A DNA stretch of 64,000 nt. Source: Verrucomicrobiia bacterium. GTDB lineage: Bacteria; Verrucomicrobiota; Verrucomicrobiia; Limisphaerales; CAIMTB01. Positions 33,562 to 43,269 of this stretch are shown here, one piece after another (position 1 is the first letter of the stretch; each line of letters opens with the position of its first letter). The notes under the pieces were generated by a model. It saw only the letters and a list, made by a program, of their open reading frames with translations. It ran no database searches and was not told where the DNA came from. The position numbers and the translations under genes were made by a program. Location: positions 204,114-268,113 of the forward strand of contig JAHCBA010000002.1 in the NCBI GenBank assembly GCA_019634625.1, in the 5' to 3' direction.

Positions 33562-34317
33562 ATGACGAGCGACTGCCCCGTTTCCACCACCGATCGGCAG
33601 CGGTTCCTCACCACGCGATGGTCGCGGGTGGCACGGGCGTGCGGCACCGGGGAGGGGGCGAGGCTGGCCCTCGGAGAGCTGTGTGAGGCCTATTACGCGC
33701 CGGTGGAAGCCTTCCTTCGACGGCACGCGGCGAATCCGGGCGAGGCGCCGGATCTCACCCAGGAGTTCTTTGCCAGGCTGCTGCGGGGTGGCGGGGTCGC
33801 CGGTGCGAACCCGGATCGGGGCCGGTTCCGGTCGTACCTGCTGGGGGCGGTGAAGCACTTCCTCCACGATGAACGGGTCCGAAGGCGCGCCGCCAAACGG
33901 GGCGGGGACCTGGTTCACGTTCCCTTGGAAGCCGGACCCGATTCTGACACCGACACCGAATCCGGCCTGCAACTTCCGGATCCCACGTCCGTCGCGGCCG
34001 GGACCGAATTCGACCGGCGCTGGGCGAATGCACTCCTGGAACGGGCCCTCGACCGGCTCGAGCGCGAGATGCGCGCCGAGGGGCGGAGCGCCCAGTTCGA
34101 GGGGCTGAAGCCCTATCTGTCAGGACCCGAACCGCCGCCGCCCCAGGCCGAGCTGGCACCGCGGCTGGGGCTCGGCGTGGTGGCATTGAAGGTGGCCATT
34201 CACCGCCTACGGCGGCGGTTCCGGGACGCGGTCAAGGCGGAGATCGCCGAGACCCTGGCGGACCCGGCCCAGGTCGAGGAGGAATTGCGTCATCTGGTCC
34301 GTACCCTGAGTTCATGA
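33562..34317 (+). CDS. ECF-type RNA polymerase sigma factor (kinase-linked)
   Basis: The product is 251 residues from the ATG at 33562 (MTSDCPVSTTDRQRFLTTRWSRVARACG). The frame continues upstream into repeat copy D, so the longer start is rejected. Region 2: LGELCEAYYAPVEAFLRRHAANPGEAPDLTQEFFARLLRGGG. Region 4 HTH: PQAELAPRLGLGVVALKVAIHRLRRRFRDAVKAEIAETL. It is paralogous to the sigma factor at 5335-6072 (same TTRWS/TTHWS start, DLTQ(E/S)FFA box and EVEDEV/QVEEEL tail). It lies 44 bp upstream of a Ser/Thr kinase gene, reproducing the sigma/kinase pairing seen there. Confidence 0.9.
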   Translation: MTSDCPVSTTDRQRFLTTRWSRVARACGTGEGARLALGELCEAYYAPVEAFLRRHAANPGEAPDLTQEFFARLLRGGGVAGANPDRGRFRSYLLGAVKHFLHDERVRRRAAKRGGDLVHVPLEAGPDSDTDTESGLQLPDPTSVAAGTEFDRRWANALLERALDRLEREMRAEGRSAQFEGLKPYLSGPEPPPPQAELAPRLGLGVVALKVAIHRLRRRFRDAVKAEIAETLADPAQVEEELRHLVRTLSS

Positions 34318-34361
34318 GAACGCCGGTAACCTGCAGCCGGAATTTCATCAGGTAGGGGTAT

Positions 34362-36551
34362 ATGGACACGACGCCCTCAACACCCCCCACCGCCGTCTGC
34401 CCCACCTGCGGCGCCCTCATTCCGGCCGATGCCCCGCGCGGGATGTGTCCCAATTGCCTGCTTGCCGGGGCCGCGGTTCCCACCGAACCCGCAACCGGCA
34501 TCGGCGGTACGCGTCCCGCGGTGCCGTCCCTCGCACGGGTGGCCGCCGCATTCCCCCATCTGCAGATTGAAGGCTTGATCGGGTTGGGCGGCATGGGAGC
34601 GGTGTTCAAGGCGCGGCAACCCCATCTCGACCGTTGGGTGGCCCTCAAGATCCTGCCCGAATCCCTGGCTGTCCGTCCCGAGTTCGTCGAGCGCTTCCAC
34701 CGGGAAGCCCGGCTCCTGGCGCGCCTCAACCATCCCAGCATCGTGACCCTCCACGACTTCGGGGTGACGGGCGGACTCTGCTTCCTGCTGATGGAGTACG
34801 TGGACGGCGTCAATCTCCGCCAGGCCATGCGGGCCGGCCGGTTCACTCCGGTGGAAGCGCTGGCCCTGGTTCCCCGGATCTGCGAGGCGCTCCAATTCGC
34901 CCACGACGAGGGCGTCCTGCACCGCGACATCAAGCCGGAGAACATCCTCCTCGACCGCCGCGGCCGCGTGAAGATCGCCGACTTCGGCATCGCCCGGCTT
35001 CAGGGCGGGCCGGGGGAGGAACCCATCCTCACGTCCAGCGGATCGAGTCTCGGCACCCCGGCCTACATGGCTCCGGAACAGATCGAGAACCCGGCCTCGG
35101 TCGATCACCGTGCCGACATCTACTCCCTCGGCGTGGTTCTCTACGAATTGCTGACCGGCGAACTGCCTCTGGGCCGATTCGTGCCGCCATCGGCCCGGAC
35201 GCCCCTCGATCAGCGGGTCGATGCCATCGTCCTGCGCGCCCTCGCCAAGGAACGCGAAGCCCGCCAGCAGAGCGCCACGCAGTTCGCGACCGAAGTCGAG
35301 CGGGTTTCAGGCCGCCCTCCCAGCCCACCGCCCCCGGTGCCGCCGATTGCCCGTGCCGCGCCTGCCCCTGCCTCACCCGCACCGCTTCGACCGGCCCGGG
35401 AAACCCCGGCGCGGGGCGCGACTCTGTCGGCCGTGTTAAGCCTCAGCAGCGCGATCCTGGCGTTGGGGTTCCTGCTGGTCTTCGGTCTCAATGGCGTCGC
35501 GAGGTCGCATCTCCGGACGTCGGTTCAGATGGACCCCGTGACGTTGGGAGTCGATCGCGGTCGTCCCAGCGTGGGGTTTGGATTTGGAACGCGGAGCACC
35601 GACGAGGGATCCCACTCGATGAAGCCGCGCTGGGCCCTGTTCCTGGGTCTGATTCCCGGCCTGATCCTCGCCGTTCCCGGCCTCATCGGAACCCTGGTCG
35701 GCATGGGGGCCCTCGGGGAATTGCGCGAGGCCCGGGGCGGGCGACGTGGCATGACCCGGGCGCTGCTCGGGACCATGACCTGGCCATGCCTGGTGGTGGG
35801 AGGCGGGTTGGCCATGATCCTCACGGCCGCAGCACCGTCCCGTCCCTCCCGCTGGATCCTGGCCGAGGGCGGGAACTGGACCTTCCGTGTAGAGTTCTGG
35901 TGGATCCCCGTTGCCGTGGTCGCGGGAACCCTGATCGGAATGGCGATGACCTATGGGGCCTGGCGCTGGGCTTGCGGTGGCTCACGTCGGACGGGCTGGC
36001 CGGTGGTGTTGGCAACGTCGGGGATCCTTCTCCTGCCACCCTGCCTGGTGACGGCCGGAATCGGTCAGGCCATCGCTCTCCGCAAGGAACTGCTGGCTGC
36101 ATCGGGCCCCCCGCCGCATCGCCACGCCACGGAAGGGCTGCAGGCCACGGCCCAGATCCGCCGGATCCCGGCAGGGCCGATCGAGGCCCGGTTCACGGCC
36201 TGGTCGAACGGTATTCCCATCGATTTGCCCGATCTCACCTTCTCGATCATCCCCGATCCGGGCAGCGCCCATGCCTGGCGCCAGTTCCACCTGCGCCCCT
36301 CCACCAACGGCGCCTGGACCCTCTGGGCCACCGGTCACATGCGCGAACCCCTCGGCCGCCAGCCGGCCCGGGTCTTTCTCGGATCCGGTCGCAACCTGAT
36401 CTCCGCCCCGCACGGACAGATCGAAGTGGGACCGGACGAACCCCGGCGCTGGTGGCCATTCCTCCCACCCGACGACTTCCCGCGCGGCCTCGATCCCGAG
36501 GCACGGGCGGACTGGGGCATCAGCGTGGATTTCGTCGCCGGGGAACGTTGA
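34362..36551 (+). CDS. Membrane Ser/Thr protein kinase with zinc ribbon and polytopic C-terminus
   Basis: The product is 729 residues. The zinc ribbon is CPTC...CPNC (13-32). The kinase domain (about 68-310) has GLGGMGAVF, Lys96, HRDIKPEN (187-194), DFG (207-209) and GTPAYMAPEQ. A Pro-rich linker follows (PPSPPPPVPPIARAAPAPASPAP). Hydrophobic segments then include LSSAILALGFLLVFGL, LFLGLIPGLILAVPGLIGTLVGMG, WPCLVVGGGLAMILTAA, FWWIPVAVVAGTLIGMAM and VVLATSGILLLPPCLV. The last 170 residues are beta-rich and may be periplasmic. This C-terminus differs completely from the WD40 kinases. It is the partner of the sigma factor 44 bp upstream. Confidence 0.92.
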   Translation: MDTTPSTPPTAVCPTCGALIPADAPRGMCPNCLLAGAAVPTEPATGIGGTRPAVPSLARVAAAFPHLQIEGLIGLGGMGAVFKARQPHLDRWVALKILPESLAVRPEFVERFHREARLLARLNHPSIVTLHDFGVTGGLCFLLMEYVDGVNLRQAMRAGRFTPVEALALVPRICEALQFAHDEGVLHRDIKPENILLDRRGRVKIADFGIARLQGGPGEEPILTSSGSSLGTPAYMAPEQIENPASVDHRADIYSLGVVLYELLTGELPLGRFVPPSARTPLDQRVDAIVLRALAKEREARQQSATQFATEVERVSGRPPSPPPPVPPIARAAPAPASPAPLRPARETPARGATLSAVLSLSSAILALGFLLVFGLNGVARSHLRTSVQMDPVTLGVDRGRPSVGFGFGTRSTDEGSHSMKPRWALFLGLIPGLILAVPGLIGTLVGMGALGELREARGGRRGMTRALLGTMTWPCLVVGGGLAMILTAAAPSRPSRWILAEGGNWTFRVEFWWIPVAVVAGTLIGMAMTYGAWRWACGGSRRTGWPVVLATSGILLLPPCLVTAGIGQAIALRKELLAASGPPPHRHATEGLQATAQIRRIPAGPIEARFTAWSNGIPIDLPDLTFSIIPDPGSAHAWRQFHLRPSTNGAWTLWATGHMREPLGRQPARVFLGSGRNLISAPHGQIEVGPDEPRRWWPFLPPDDFPRGLDPEARADWGISVDFVAGER

Positions 36552-36665
36552 CGGAGACCTGGAACCCCGGTCGCCCGGGAACCGGGATCCCCGCTGGCAA
36601 ACGCCCCAGCCCCAGACACGTCCCCGGCTTCGCATGCCAGGGTCCCGCCCATCGTGTCCCGCCGC

Positions 36666-39035
36666 TCACTCCACCAGTTCCACCACGTACAGCGACGGGT
36701 TCACGGCGAGACCTGCCTCGAGATCCACATGGACCACCGCGTCGCCGGTCGCCACCACGGTCGCCACCACGGTGGATTCCGGAGACGTCACCGACGTCCG
36801 GCGCAGGATCCGGTAGGTCCGGCTCGGCACCGAGGCGAAGCGGATCTCCGGCACCGCCCGGATCCCGACCGCGAAACCGGACAACGGATCCAGGGGATCG
36901 GTGTCGGCCACGAACTCCTGGAGATTCGTCGAGCCGTCGCCGTCCGGATCGGCATCCACCGCGGCCCGCGGATCCGTCCGGTAGCCCTCGCCGAAGTAGC
37001 GAATGCGCCAGTCGGCCGGAATGCCGTCGTTGTCGAAGGCGTACACCCGCTCGAACACGGCGGTGATCACCTCGCTTACGGGAAAACTCTGCAGGAACGC
37101 CCTCGCGCGGAAGGTGGTGGCGGCGGTGATGGATACCGGCGCGCCGTACTCCGCCGACTGCAACGTCGGTTCGGTCCCGTTGGTCGTGTACCGCAGCGAC
37201 ACCCCGGCGAGCCGCGTCACCACGGAGACCTCCAGCCGGTTGGTGAACAGACCGCCGTTGGGCACGAAGCGGAGCCCCGGATCCGCCGTGTAAACCGCGG
37301 ACACAATGTCACTCGCGGGAAACCCGTTGAGAAAAAGCCGCGCCCTCACCGTGGTCGTGGCATGCAGGGTGAACGGGGCCGCGTAGAGGTTGGAGTCGAG
37401 AACGGGTTCCGAGCCGTCGATCGAGTAGCGGATCTCGGCACCCGGAACCCCGGCGGTCAGGGTGACCCGGACGGAATTGGTGAACGAACCGCCCGCCGGC
37501 GTGAACCCGATCGGTGCCAGGGGACCTTCGGCTACTTCGAGGACCCGGTTCAGCGCCACCTGGTGGAGTTCCTGCACGATCCCCGAGGGCCATTCGATCC
37601 GGACCGTGTCGGCGATCGCGGCATCGCCCATGCCAAAATGGGCCGCCAGTTCATGGGTGCCCACGCTGTCGAAGCCGCCCACCTGACGCATCTGCCGCAA
37701 CGTGCGCCCCCCGATCGTGGCCTCGACCCGGACCACCGCCCCGATCCCAAGGCGATTCGACTCCACCCCCCTGAGCTGCACCCGCAACCAGCCGTTGGTC
37801 GGCGAGGAGGTGTTGCGGTAGAGGGAGGGGGCGCCGTCGGAAGCTTCCCAGTTCGAGAAAAGCACATCGAGCAGTCCGTCGCCATCGTAGTCGCCGATCG
37901 CCACCCCATTTGCCCGGTTCGGAAGCAATGCGCTTACGGCAGCGGGGAGAGGACTGAACTGCCCGTTCCCGAGCGATCGGTACAGCCGTTGCCCACCGGA
38001 GCGCCTGCTCACCAGCAGATCCAGCCAACCGTCATTGTCAAAGTCTGCCCAGACCGCCCCGGCCGAATCAGCACCGGCCCCTGTGACCGGCTGATTGCTG
38101 ATCAGTGTAAACCCAGCCGGCCCGTCATTGCGAAAGAGCAGGTTCTCGGTTCCGACAATGTACAGATCGAGATCGCCATCGTTGTCGTAGTCCCCCCAGG
38201 CCACCGTCGCCACGCCTGCGGGGGAGTCGGGTCCGGCGATGGGGGGCACCAACACTCGATCGAACCGTCCGCTCCCCAGATTGCGAAAGAGGGAACTGAC
38301 CTGGGTCCACGCATGTCCCACATAGATATCCGGATTCCCGTCGCCATCGTAGTCCCCGATTGCCGCACCATGGGAGTACATCGCTTCCGTCACCACGGGA
38401 ACATCGTCAACCCACACCAGGGTGCCGTTGCCCGAATTGCGATACAGGTAATCACCCTGGGGCGCGGCCCCGCCGCCGTTGACCACAAAAAGATCCAGCC
38501 ATCCGTCCCGATCGTAGTCGAAGGCAATCGCACTCATGCCCACCTGGCCGGCCTGCTCGGTCGCTCCCGAGACGACCTCGAAGGTTCCTGAACCCAGATT
38601 TCGGTAATAACGATCGGGCGTTGCACCAGCGGCTGCCACGAACAGATCCAGGCGTCCATCGTTATCCCAATCCCCCCATGCCACGCCGCTCCGCGAGGCG
38701 ATATCGGTGGCAACGGGCCCTGTGGTCTCCCGTTGAAATCCCTCGGACCGGTTCCGAATGAGAATTCCACTGCCCACATCGACCGCAGCCATGTAGAGGT
38801 CCGGGCGCCCGTCGCCATCGTAATCTCCCCACGCAGCGGTGAGGACCGACCGCGATACGGAGTCGATCGCCGGAGCATTGACCTTCTGCCACTGAATCTG
38901 TCCGTGCGCAGCGAGCCCTCCCGGAAGCAGCAAAGCAGCGAGGAGAAGGGCCGGGCACGGCCCATATGGGTGACGCAACCGGGTGGCATGCAAACTCGAT
39001 GCGGACCGTAGCGGCTTACGAAGGGGCGCCTTCAT
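36666..39035 (-). CDS. Secreted VCBS/FG-GAP and UnbV (CRTAC) protein with chitobiase-like domains
   Basis: The product is 789 residues. A signal peptide is visible (CPALLLAALLLPGGLAAHGQ, cleavage near residue 45). Seven VCBS/FG-GAP repeats (about 66-410) have Ca-binding loops such as GDYDGDGRPDLY, GDWDNDGRLDLF, DYDRDGWLDLF, GDYDGDGNPDIY and GDYDGDGLLDVL. An ASPIC/UnbV domain follows (LRVQLRGVESNRLGIGAVVRV...VGTHELAAHFGMG, about 430-500). Two CHB_HEX_C-like units (RYSIDGSEPVLDSN, RYTTNGTEPTLQSAEY) come next, and then a thrombospondin-3/dockerin-like DADPDGDGSTNLQEFVADTDP. It is probably an extracellular propeller for adhesion or polymer binding; no catalytic domain is seen. Confidence 0.9.
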   Translation of the reverse strand: MKAPLRKPLRSASSLHATRLRHPYGPCPALLLAALLLPGGLAAHGQIQWQKVNAPAIDSVSRSVLTAAWGDYDGDGRPDLYMAAVDVGSGILIRNRSEGFQRETTGPVATDIASRSGVAWGDWDNDGRLDLFVAAAGATPDRYYRNLGSGTFEVVSGATEQAGQVGMSAIAFDYDRDGWLDLFVVNGGGAAPQGDYLYRNSGNGTLVWVDDVPVVTEAMYSHGAAIGDYDGDGNPDIYVGHAWTQVSSLFRNLGSGRFDRVLVPPIAGPDSPAGVATVAWGDYDNDGDLDLYIVGTENLLFRNDGPAGFTLISNQPVTGAGADSAGAVWADFDNDGWLDLLVSRRSGGQRLYRSLGNGQFSPLPAAVSALLPNRANGVAIGDYDGDGLLDVLFSNWEASDGAPSLYRNTSSPTNGWLRVQLRGVESNRLGIGAVVRVEATIGGRTLRQMRQVGGFDSVGTHELAAHFGMGDAAIADTVRIEWPSGIVQELHQVALNRVLEVAEGPLAPIGFTPAGGSFTNSVRVTLTAGVPGAEIRYSIDGSEPVLDSNLYAAPFTLHATTTVRARLFLNGFPASDIVSAVYTADPGLRFVPNGGLFTNRLEVSVVTRLAGVSLRYTTNGTEPTLQSAEYGAPVSITAATTFRARAFLQSFPVSEVITAVFERVYAFDNDGIPADWRIRYFGEGYRTDPRAAVDADPDGDGSTNLQEFVADTDPLDPLSGFAVGIRAVPEIRFASVPSRTYRILRRTSVTSPESTVVATVVATGDAVVHVDLEAGLAVNPSLYVVELVE

Positions 39036-39273
39036 GGCAGGGGGGGGGGTTCTAACTTGCGAATGTAATCGGCTCGATGGTGCTGACTATCAGGCGGCCC
39101 GGATCGTGGCAAGCGACAATTGGCCACTGCATCGTCGCACGGCGGGGGGAGAACCTCGGAGGAGAGTCTTGCATTCGGGTGCCAGGTTCCTAGCGTCGTT
39201 GTCCCCCGCGCGATGCGCGAGACGGACCGGGCGGATTGCCGAAGACCTGACACCATCAAAGACCGCTGATCCC

Positions 39274-40185
39274 ATGGGTTTAGACACCGAAACGGCCCGC
39301 TTCCTCCTGTCCAGCCGGAGGGATGGAGCGTCGTTCCGGCGCTGCGTCACTTTGGGGCGGCAGAACTACTTTCTCGGCAATCGGGAGGCAGAAGTCCTGC
39401 TGCGGGAGAACGGGATCGACCCGGCGCAGTTTCCCAAGCTTTTCGCGCAGCAGTATTCGCGGTACCGATACTCCGAAGACTTCTGGGAGGTCCTTGGCAC
39501 CGAGGAGCTGGTGATGCTGGACGCCTCGAGTTACGAAGGCGCCACGTGGGTACACGACTTGAACCGGCCCATCCCGGATGACTGGCACCGGCGCTTTGAT
39601 GCGGTGTGCGATCTTGGGACGCTTGAGCATGTGTTCCACCTCCCGGTGGCGCTGAAGAACTGCATGGAAATGGTGGATCTGGGCGGGCACCTGTTCCTGA
39701 TGACACCCGCCAACAACTTTTTGGGCCACGGCTTCTACCAGTTCAGTCCCGAGCTGTTTCATCGCGTGCTGTGCGAAGCCAACGGGTATTGTGTCGAACG
39801 CATGGTGGCCGTGGAATACGGACCCCGCCGGCGCTGGTACGAGGTCGCCGACCCGGCCCGGATCCGCGCACGGGTCGCCCTGATCAACACGTATCCGGTG
39901 ATGCTCTTCGTCCGGGCCCGCCGCACCGCCATGACCGCGGTCCTGCGGGACGACCCGCAACAGAGCGACTGCAGTGCTCAGTGGTCGAATCAGGCAACTC
40001 CAGCCCAGAGCGGGGAAGTGGACCGACTGGCCTCGGCCAGGCTGGACCGGATCAAGCGCCTGTTGCTCGAGCGCTTTCCCCGATTGGCGCGGGCGCTTGA
40101 GGGATTTCGCTATTCGACATGGAATCCGGAGTGGACCTTCCGCAACCGGCGATCGTTCACGCCGGTGCCGCGCCAGCGGCGTTGA
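39274..40185 (+). CDS. Class I SAM-dependent methyltransferase-like protein
   Basis: The product is 303 residues from the ATG at 39274 (MGLDTETARFLLSSRR); the frame is open further upstream, but that part overlaps the 5' end of the opposite gene. FDAVCDLGTLEHVFHLPVALKNCMEMVDLGGHLFLMTPANNFLGHGFYQFSPELFHRVL corresponds to the motif IV to post-IV region of methyltransferase-11-like proteins. The glycine loop (motif I) is not clear, so SAM binding is uncertain. EVLGTEELVMLDASSYEGAT precedes it. A link to surface polysaccharide or lipid decoration is possible because a YfhO-like membrane protein is encoded convergently 57 bp away. This is inference. Confidence 0.75.
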   Translation: MGLDTETARFLLSSRRDGASFRRCVTLGRQNYFLGNREAEVLLRENGIDPAQFPKLFAQQYSRYRYSEDFWEVLGTEELVMLDASSYEGATWVHDLNRPIPDDWHRRFDAVCDLGTLEHVFHLPVALKNCMEMVDLGGHLFLMTPANNFLGHGFYQFSPELFHRVLCEANGYCVERMVAVEYGPRRRWYEVADPARIRARVALINTYPVMLFVRARRTAMTAVLRDDPQQSDCSAQWSNQATPAQSGEVDRLASARLDRIKRLLLERFPRLARALEGFRYSTWNPEWTFRNRRSFTPVPRQRR

Positions 40186-40242
40186 CCGGTTGCCCGGCGT
40201 GGTCCGCCCCACGGGGCGGCCATTCACACCTTGGATTGGACT

Positions 40243-42933
40243 TCAGGTGGAGGATTTGCCAGCGGCGGACACCTCGCGGAGCGGGTCCCGAAACCGGCCT
40301 GTGGAAGCCCATCCGAGGATGCCAAACGCGGCGGACAGCGCCGCGAGCGATGTCCAAAGCGTCCTGGCAGGGGGTTCAAAGCGGAACTCCACCTCATGAG
40401 CACCTGGGCTGAGATAGACACCCCTCATTACGTAATTGGCCCGGAGCATGGGTTCATCCCTTCCATCCACCTTCACCTGCCATCCCGGGGCGAAGCGGTC
40501 ATTGACGAGAAGCACACTCGGCGTTCTGGCCTCCGTCCGAATCACAAAGCGGGTCGGTCCGTACTCGATGTAGTCTGCCGTACCAGCCGGCTGGTGAGAG
40601 GTTTCAACCGAGGGTTTCGGGATGGCCTGCGCCACGAGGACCTCGGCCCGGGGATCGAACTCCGGGGACGCCAGGAGCCGCAGCGCATCCTCGTCGGAAA
40701 TGCCTTCCCGCCATTGGTCGAACAGCATGGCTCGGGGAAGGACGCCCGAGAATTCAATCAGTGCAAACGGCCCCTCGCGATTGGTGCTGAGCTGAATCAA
40801 CCCGTCCGGAGTCTGCCCCAAAGTGAATGCCGTGTGGACACGGAATCGCCGCCGCTCGGGATCCAGCTGCTGGTTCATCGCCTCCACAAGAGGCGCGAGC
40901 GCCAGGAGGTAGCGCGTATTGGTCAGTTCCCATTCCCGAAGGGGATTGGCACGAAGAGCGCCCGCGTAGGCCATATAGTCGGCTGGTGGACGCGGCATCT
41001 GGACCACTTCCAGCGCCTGGATGTCATAATAGGGCAACTGATGTTGAAGCCATTCCCCGCCATAGACGCTTCCGAGGGTTCGCAGCAGCTGCCCGGCCTC
41101 TCCCGGCATGGCGAACGGCATGCGCCCGCTGACCCGGCCGAGATGGGGCTCCGCGCGGAGGGTGTCGAAGACGGGGTTCGTGGCCAGGCGATCCTTCCAG
41201 TTATAGTGGATGATCCAGGGGGTATTGGCCCGAGCCAGATCCAGGACCAGGAAAAGCCCCAATGCGATCGTGGCAGCACGGGCGCGGTCACCGGATAACC
41301 AGCGCGTCAGCATGGCGGTCATCAGCAACACACAGACTGCCAGCACCATCACGAAGGTGCCGGCCTCGCCACGAGCAAAGCGCGCGACGGCTTCGGCGTC
41401 CGGTCCGCGAAATCCCACTTCAGCCAGGTGTCTCAGATGCGCCAGGCTCCCATGGGTCGATCCCAGCATCAGCCAGCCCATGATCGCCGCGGCGAGCGCC
41501 AGCCCCGAGAAATACATCCAACCCCGTTCCCATGACGCGGCCTTGGGCCACCACTCACGAAAGGAACTCACCAGACCGCCTCGCCCTATCGGCGAACGTG
41601 CAACCCAGCCCCGCCACAGCCCCTGCAATCCGTACGCAAAAAGGATGACCAGGGCGATGTTGAAGGGATGCAGGAACTTCATCGGAATACGGATCGTGTT
41701 CAGGTACGGGATCGCATAGACGATCCGGTAGAACGGTGCGAAACGCCCGTAGGCGAACAGCAGGGAGACAATCGCCGCCACTCCCCAAAACCAGATCCAG
41801 CGCCGCTCGACCGGCGTAAAGATGTCGGAATTCCGACGCAGACTCAGGACCACTCCGAACATCGCGACCCAGACCACCAGCACGCCGGCGTAGTGACCCG
41901 CTCCGGAATGTCGCAATTGAGCCGGTGGCGCGTCCGCGGGGTCCCGACGATCCGACGCCCAGTAATCGTCCCAGGCGATATCCATGCCGACCTTGCCCCA
42001 GTACTCACCACCGCCAGGCGTGTCCATGCGGTATCCGAAGAGACCCGGAATGACAGCGCGCAGTGTCTCCTTCGGAGGAAGACTCCATTGGGTGATATAA
42101 CCCCACCGGGCCTCCCGACTTTCGGTATCCTGGGTCATGCCGACCGTCCCTGTGATTCCAGTCTGGATCAGACCCAGCATCACATGGATGGCCACCACGC
42201 CGGCCGCCAGGGCCATCACCGCCGTGCGAACGAGTCCGGCTCCCAATCGCGCCAGGGCAGGGGCTGATCCCCGTTCGTTCCACGCTTGAAACACGGCAAA
42301 TGCTGCGACATACAGGCTGAGAATGGCGCCATTGTCGAAGCCCTCCATGACCGCGTGCCCCAGCGCCGCGCCAGCGAGAGTTCCTCGGACCCAGAACGGT
42401 CTCGTCTTCCACTGCAACGCCGCGAGGGCCAGGAAGGCCGAGGCCACACAGACAGTCAGGGTGGGGAGCCCCCAGCACCCGTAGCTGAAGAAATCGGAGT
42501 TCAAGGCGCCCGCCAGCCCTGCCAGAAGCGCGATCTCGGAACGAAGACCGGAGGCGCGGCAGAACAATCCGACACTGACACCAAGCAACAGACTTGCCAG
42601 GGCTGGGGCGAAGTTGATGTAGCCGTGCGGCCCGAGCAGCCAGAGCCAGAGGAAATTCCAGGTCAAAGGGCGGCTGACACCATCGAAGCCCAGCCAGTTC
42701 AGGTCGAGCCAGACCCTCCTCCACCCCTCGGGCATGGCGTTCATCTCGGAGGCCACCAGTCCCAGCGGCCCGTCATTCGCGAACAGCGCCATGCCGGGGC
42801 GGAAGCTGTCGCGGAAAAGGAAGCCGAGGACGACGATCAACACGAGGACCAGCGGCAGGAACCCGGTGCCGCGCATCGACCAGGCCGGCGCGGACTTGTC
42901 CTCGGTCGCGGGACGTGAAGCAGGACGGCGCAT
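40243..42933 (-). CDS. YfhO-like polytopic membrane protein
   Basis: The product is 896 residues from the ATG at 42933 (MRRPASRPATEDK). More than ten hydrophobic segments are visible, starting LPLVLVLIVVLGFLF and including FAPALASLLLGVSVGLF, LTVCVASAFLALAAL, TAVMALAAGVVAIHVMLGL, GVLVVWVAMFGVVLSL and FVMVLAVCVLLMTAML. A large periplasmic C-terminal part ends with PSVLLVNDRFAPGWQVKVDG and the motif GVYLSPGAHEVEFRFEP, typical of the YfhO/bacterial membrane protein family related to GT-C glycosyltransferases. YfhO modifies lipoteichoic acid in Bacillus; here it probably takes part in surface glycosylation. A final transmembrane helix (LAALSAAFGILGW) closes the protein. Confidence 0.85.
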   Translation of the reverse strand: MRRPASRPATEDKSAPAWSMRGTGFLPLVLVLIVVLGFLFRDSFRPGMALFANDGPLGLVASEMNAMPEGWRRVWLDLNWLGFDGVSRPLTWNFLWLWLLGPHGYINFAPALASLLLGVSVGLFCRASGLRSEIALLAGLAGALNSDFFSYGCWGLPTLTVCVASAFLALAALQWKTRPFWVRGTLAGAALGHAVMEGFDNGAILSLYVAAFAVFQAWNERGSAPALARLGAGLVRTAVMALAAGVVAIHVMLGLIQTGITGTVGMTQDTESREARWGYITQWSLPPKETLRAVIPGLFGYRMDTPGGGEYWGKVGMDIAWDDYWASDRRDPADAPPAQLRHSGAGHYAGVLVVWVAMFGVVLSLRRNSDIFTPVERRWIWFWGVAAIVSLLFAYGRFAPFYRIVYAIPYLNTIRIPMKFLHPFNIALVILFAYGLQGLWRGWVARSPIGRGGLVSSFREWWPKAASWERGWMYFSGLALAAAIMGWLMLGSTHGSLAHLRHLAEVGFRGPDAEAVARFARGEAGTFVMVLAVCVLLMTAMLTRWLSGDRARAATIALGLFLVLDLARANTPWIIHYNWKDRLATNPVFDTLRAEPHLGRVSGRMPFAMPGEAGQLLRTLGSVYGGEWLQHQLPYYDIQALEVVQMPRPPADYMAYAGALRANPLREWELTNTRYLLALAPLVEAMNQQLDPERRRFRVHTAFTLGQTPDGLIQLSTNREGPFALIEFSGVLPRAMLFDQWREGISDEDALRLLASPEFDPRAEVLVAQAIPKPSVETSHQPAGTADYIEYGPTRFVIRTEARTPSVLLVNDRFAPGWQVKVDGRDEPMLRANYVMRGVYLSPGAHEVEFRFEPPARTLWTSLAALSAAFGILGWASTGRFRDPLREVSAAGKSST

Positions 42934-43000
42934 GAGTGGGGGACCATGCCCAGCCGATCCCAAACCGACAAGCGCGGTGCCGGAAGCGACCGCCCCGCGG

Positions 43001-43105
43001 GTGCATCCCGCAGTGGTGGGGAGAGGTGCTTCGGAGGGCCGATTTCCACGAGGCCGCATGGGAGTGGTGCGATGGGCTTGAGGACTCCCGGATCTGATCC
43101 CTCCC
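43001..43105 (+). repeat. 160-bp interspersed repeat, copy E (right-truncated)
   Basis: Begins GTGCATCCCGCAGTGGTGGG and contains TTCGGAGGGCCGATTTCCAC, GAGGCCGCA and GAGGACTCCCGGATCTGATCCC. The right terminal box is not found. It lies between the 5' end of the YfhO gene and the eroded toxin remnant. Confidence 0.75.
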
Positions 43106-43145
43106 AAGTGAAGATGGGCTCCCGCTCCGCGCTCAGGCCGACGCG

Positions 43146-43269
43146 TTACATGCCGGCGATGGCCAGGCCTTGGAGGATGCGCTGTGCGATCTCACGCCGC
43201 CTGGCAGGACACCAGAACACACGGATGGTCTCCGAAAACCTCGGCGGTATGGATGTCCCAGGCCTTCAA
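43146..43269 (-). pseudogene. PemK/MazF-type toxin, internally deleted remnant
   Basis: A TTG overlapping the antitoxin stop (TTGA) opens LKAWDIHTAEVFGDHPCVLVSCQAA and then a TGA. N-termini of PemK-type toxins have this W.I.TA..G.HP.V.VS.QA pattern. In another frame, RREIAQRILQGLAIAGM and a TAA follow directly, which matches the C-terminal helix of the same family. About 200 bp of the middle of the gene (roughly 110 codons normally) is missing and the ends are out of frame. The toxin is therefore dead, while its antitoxin gene upstream is intact. Confidence 0.7.
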
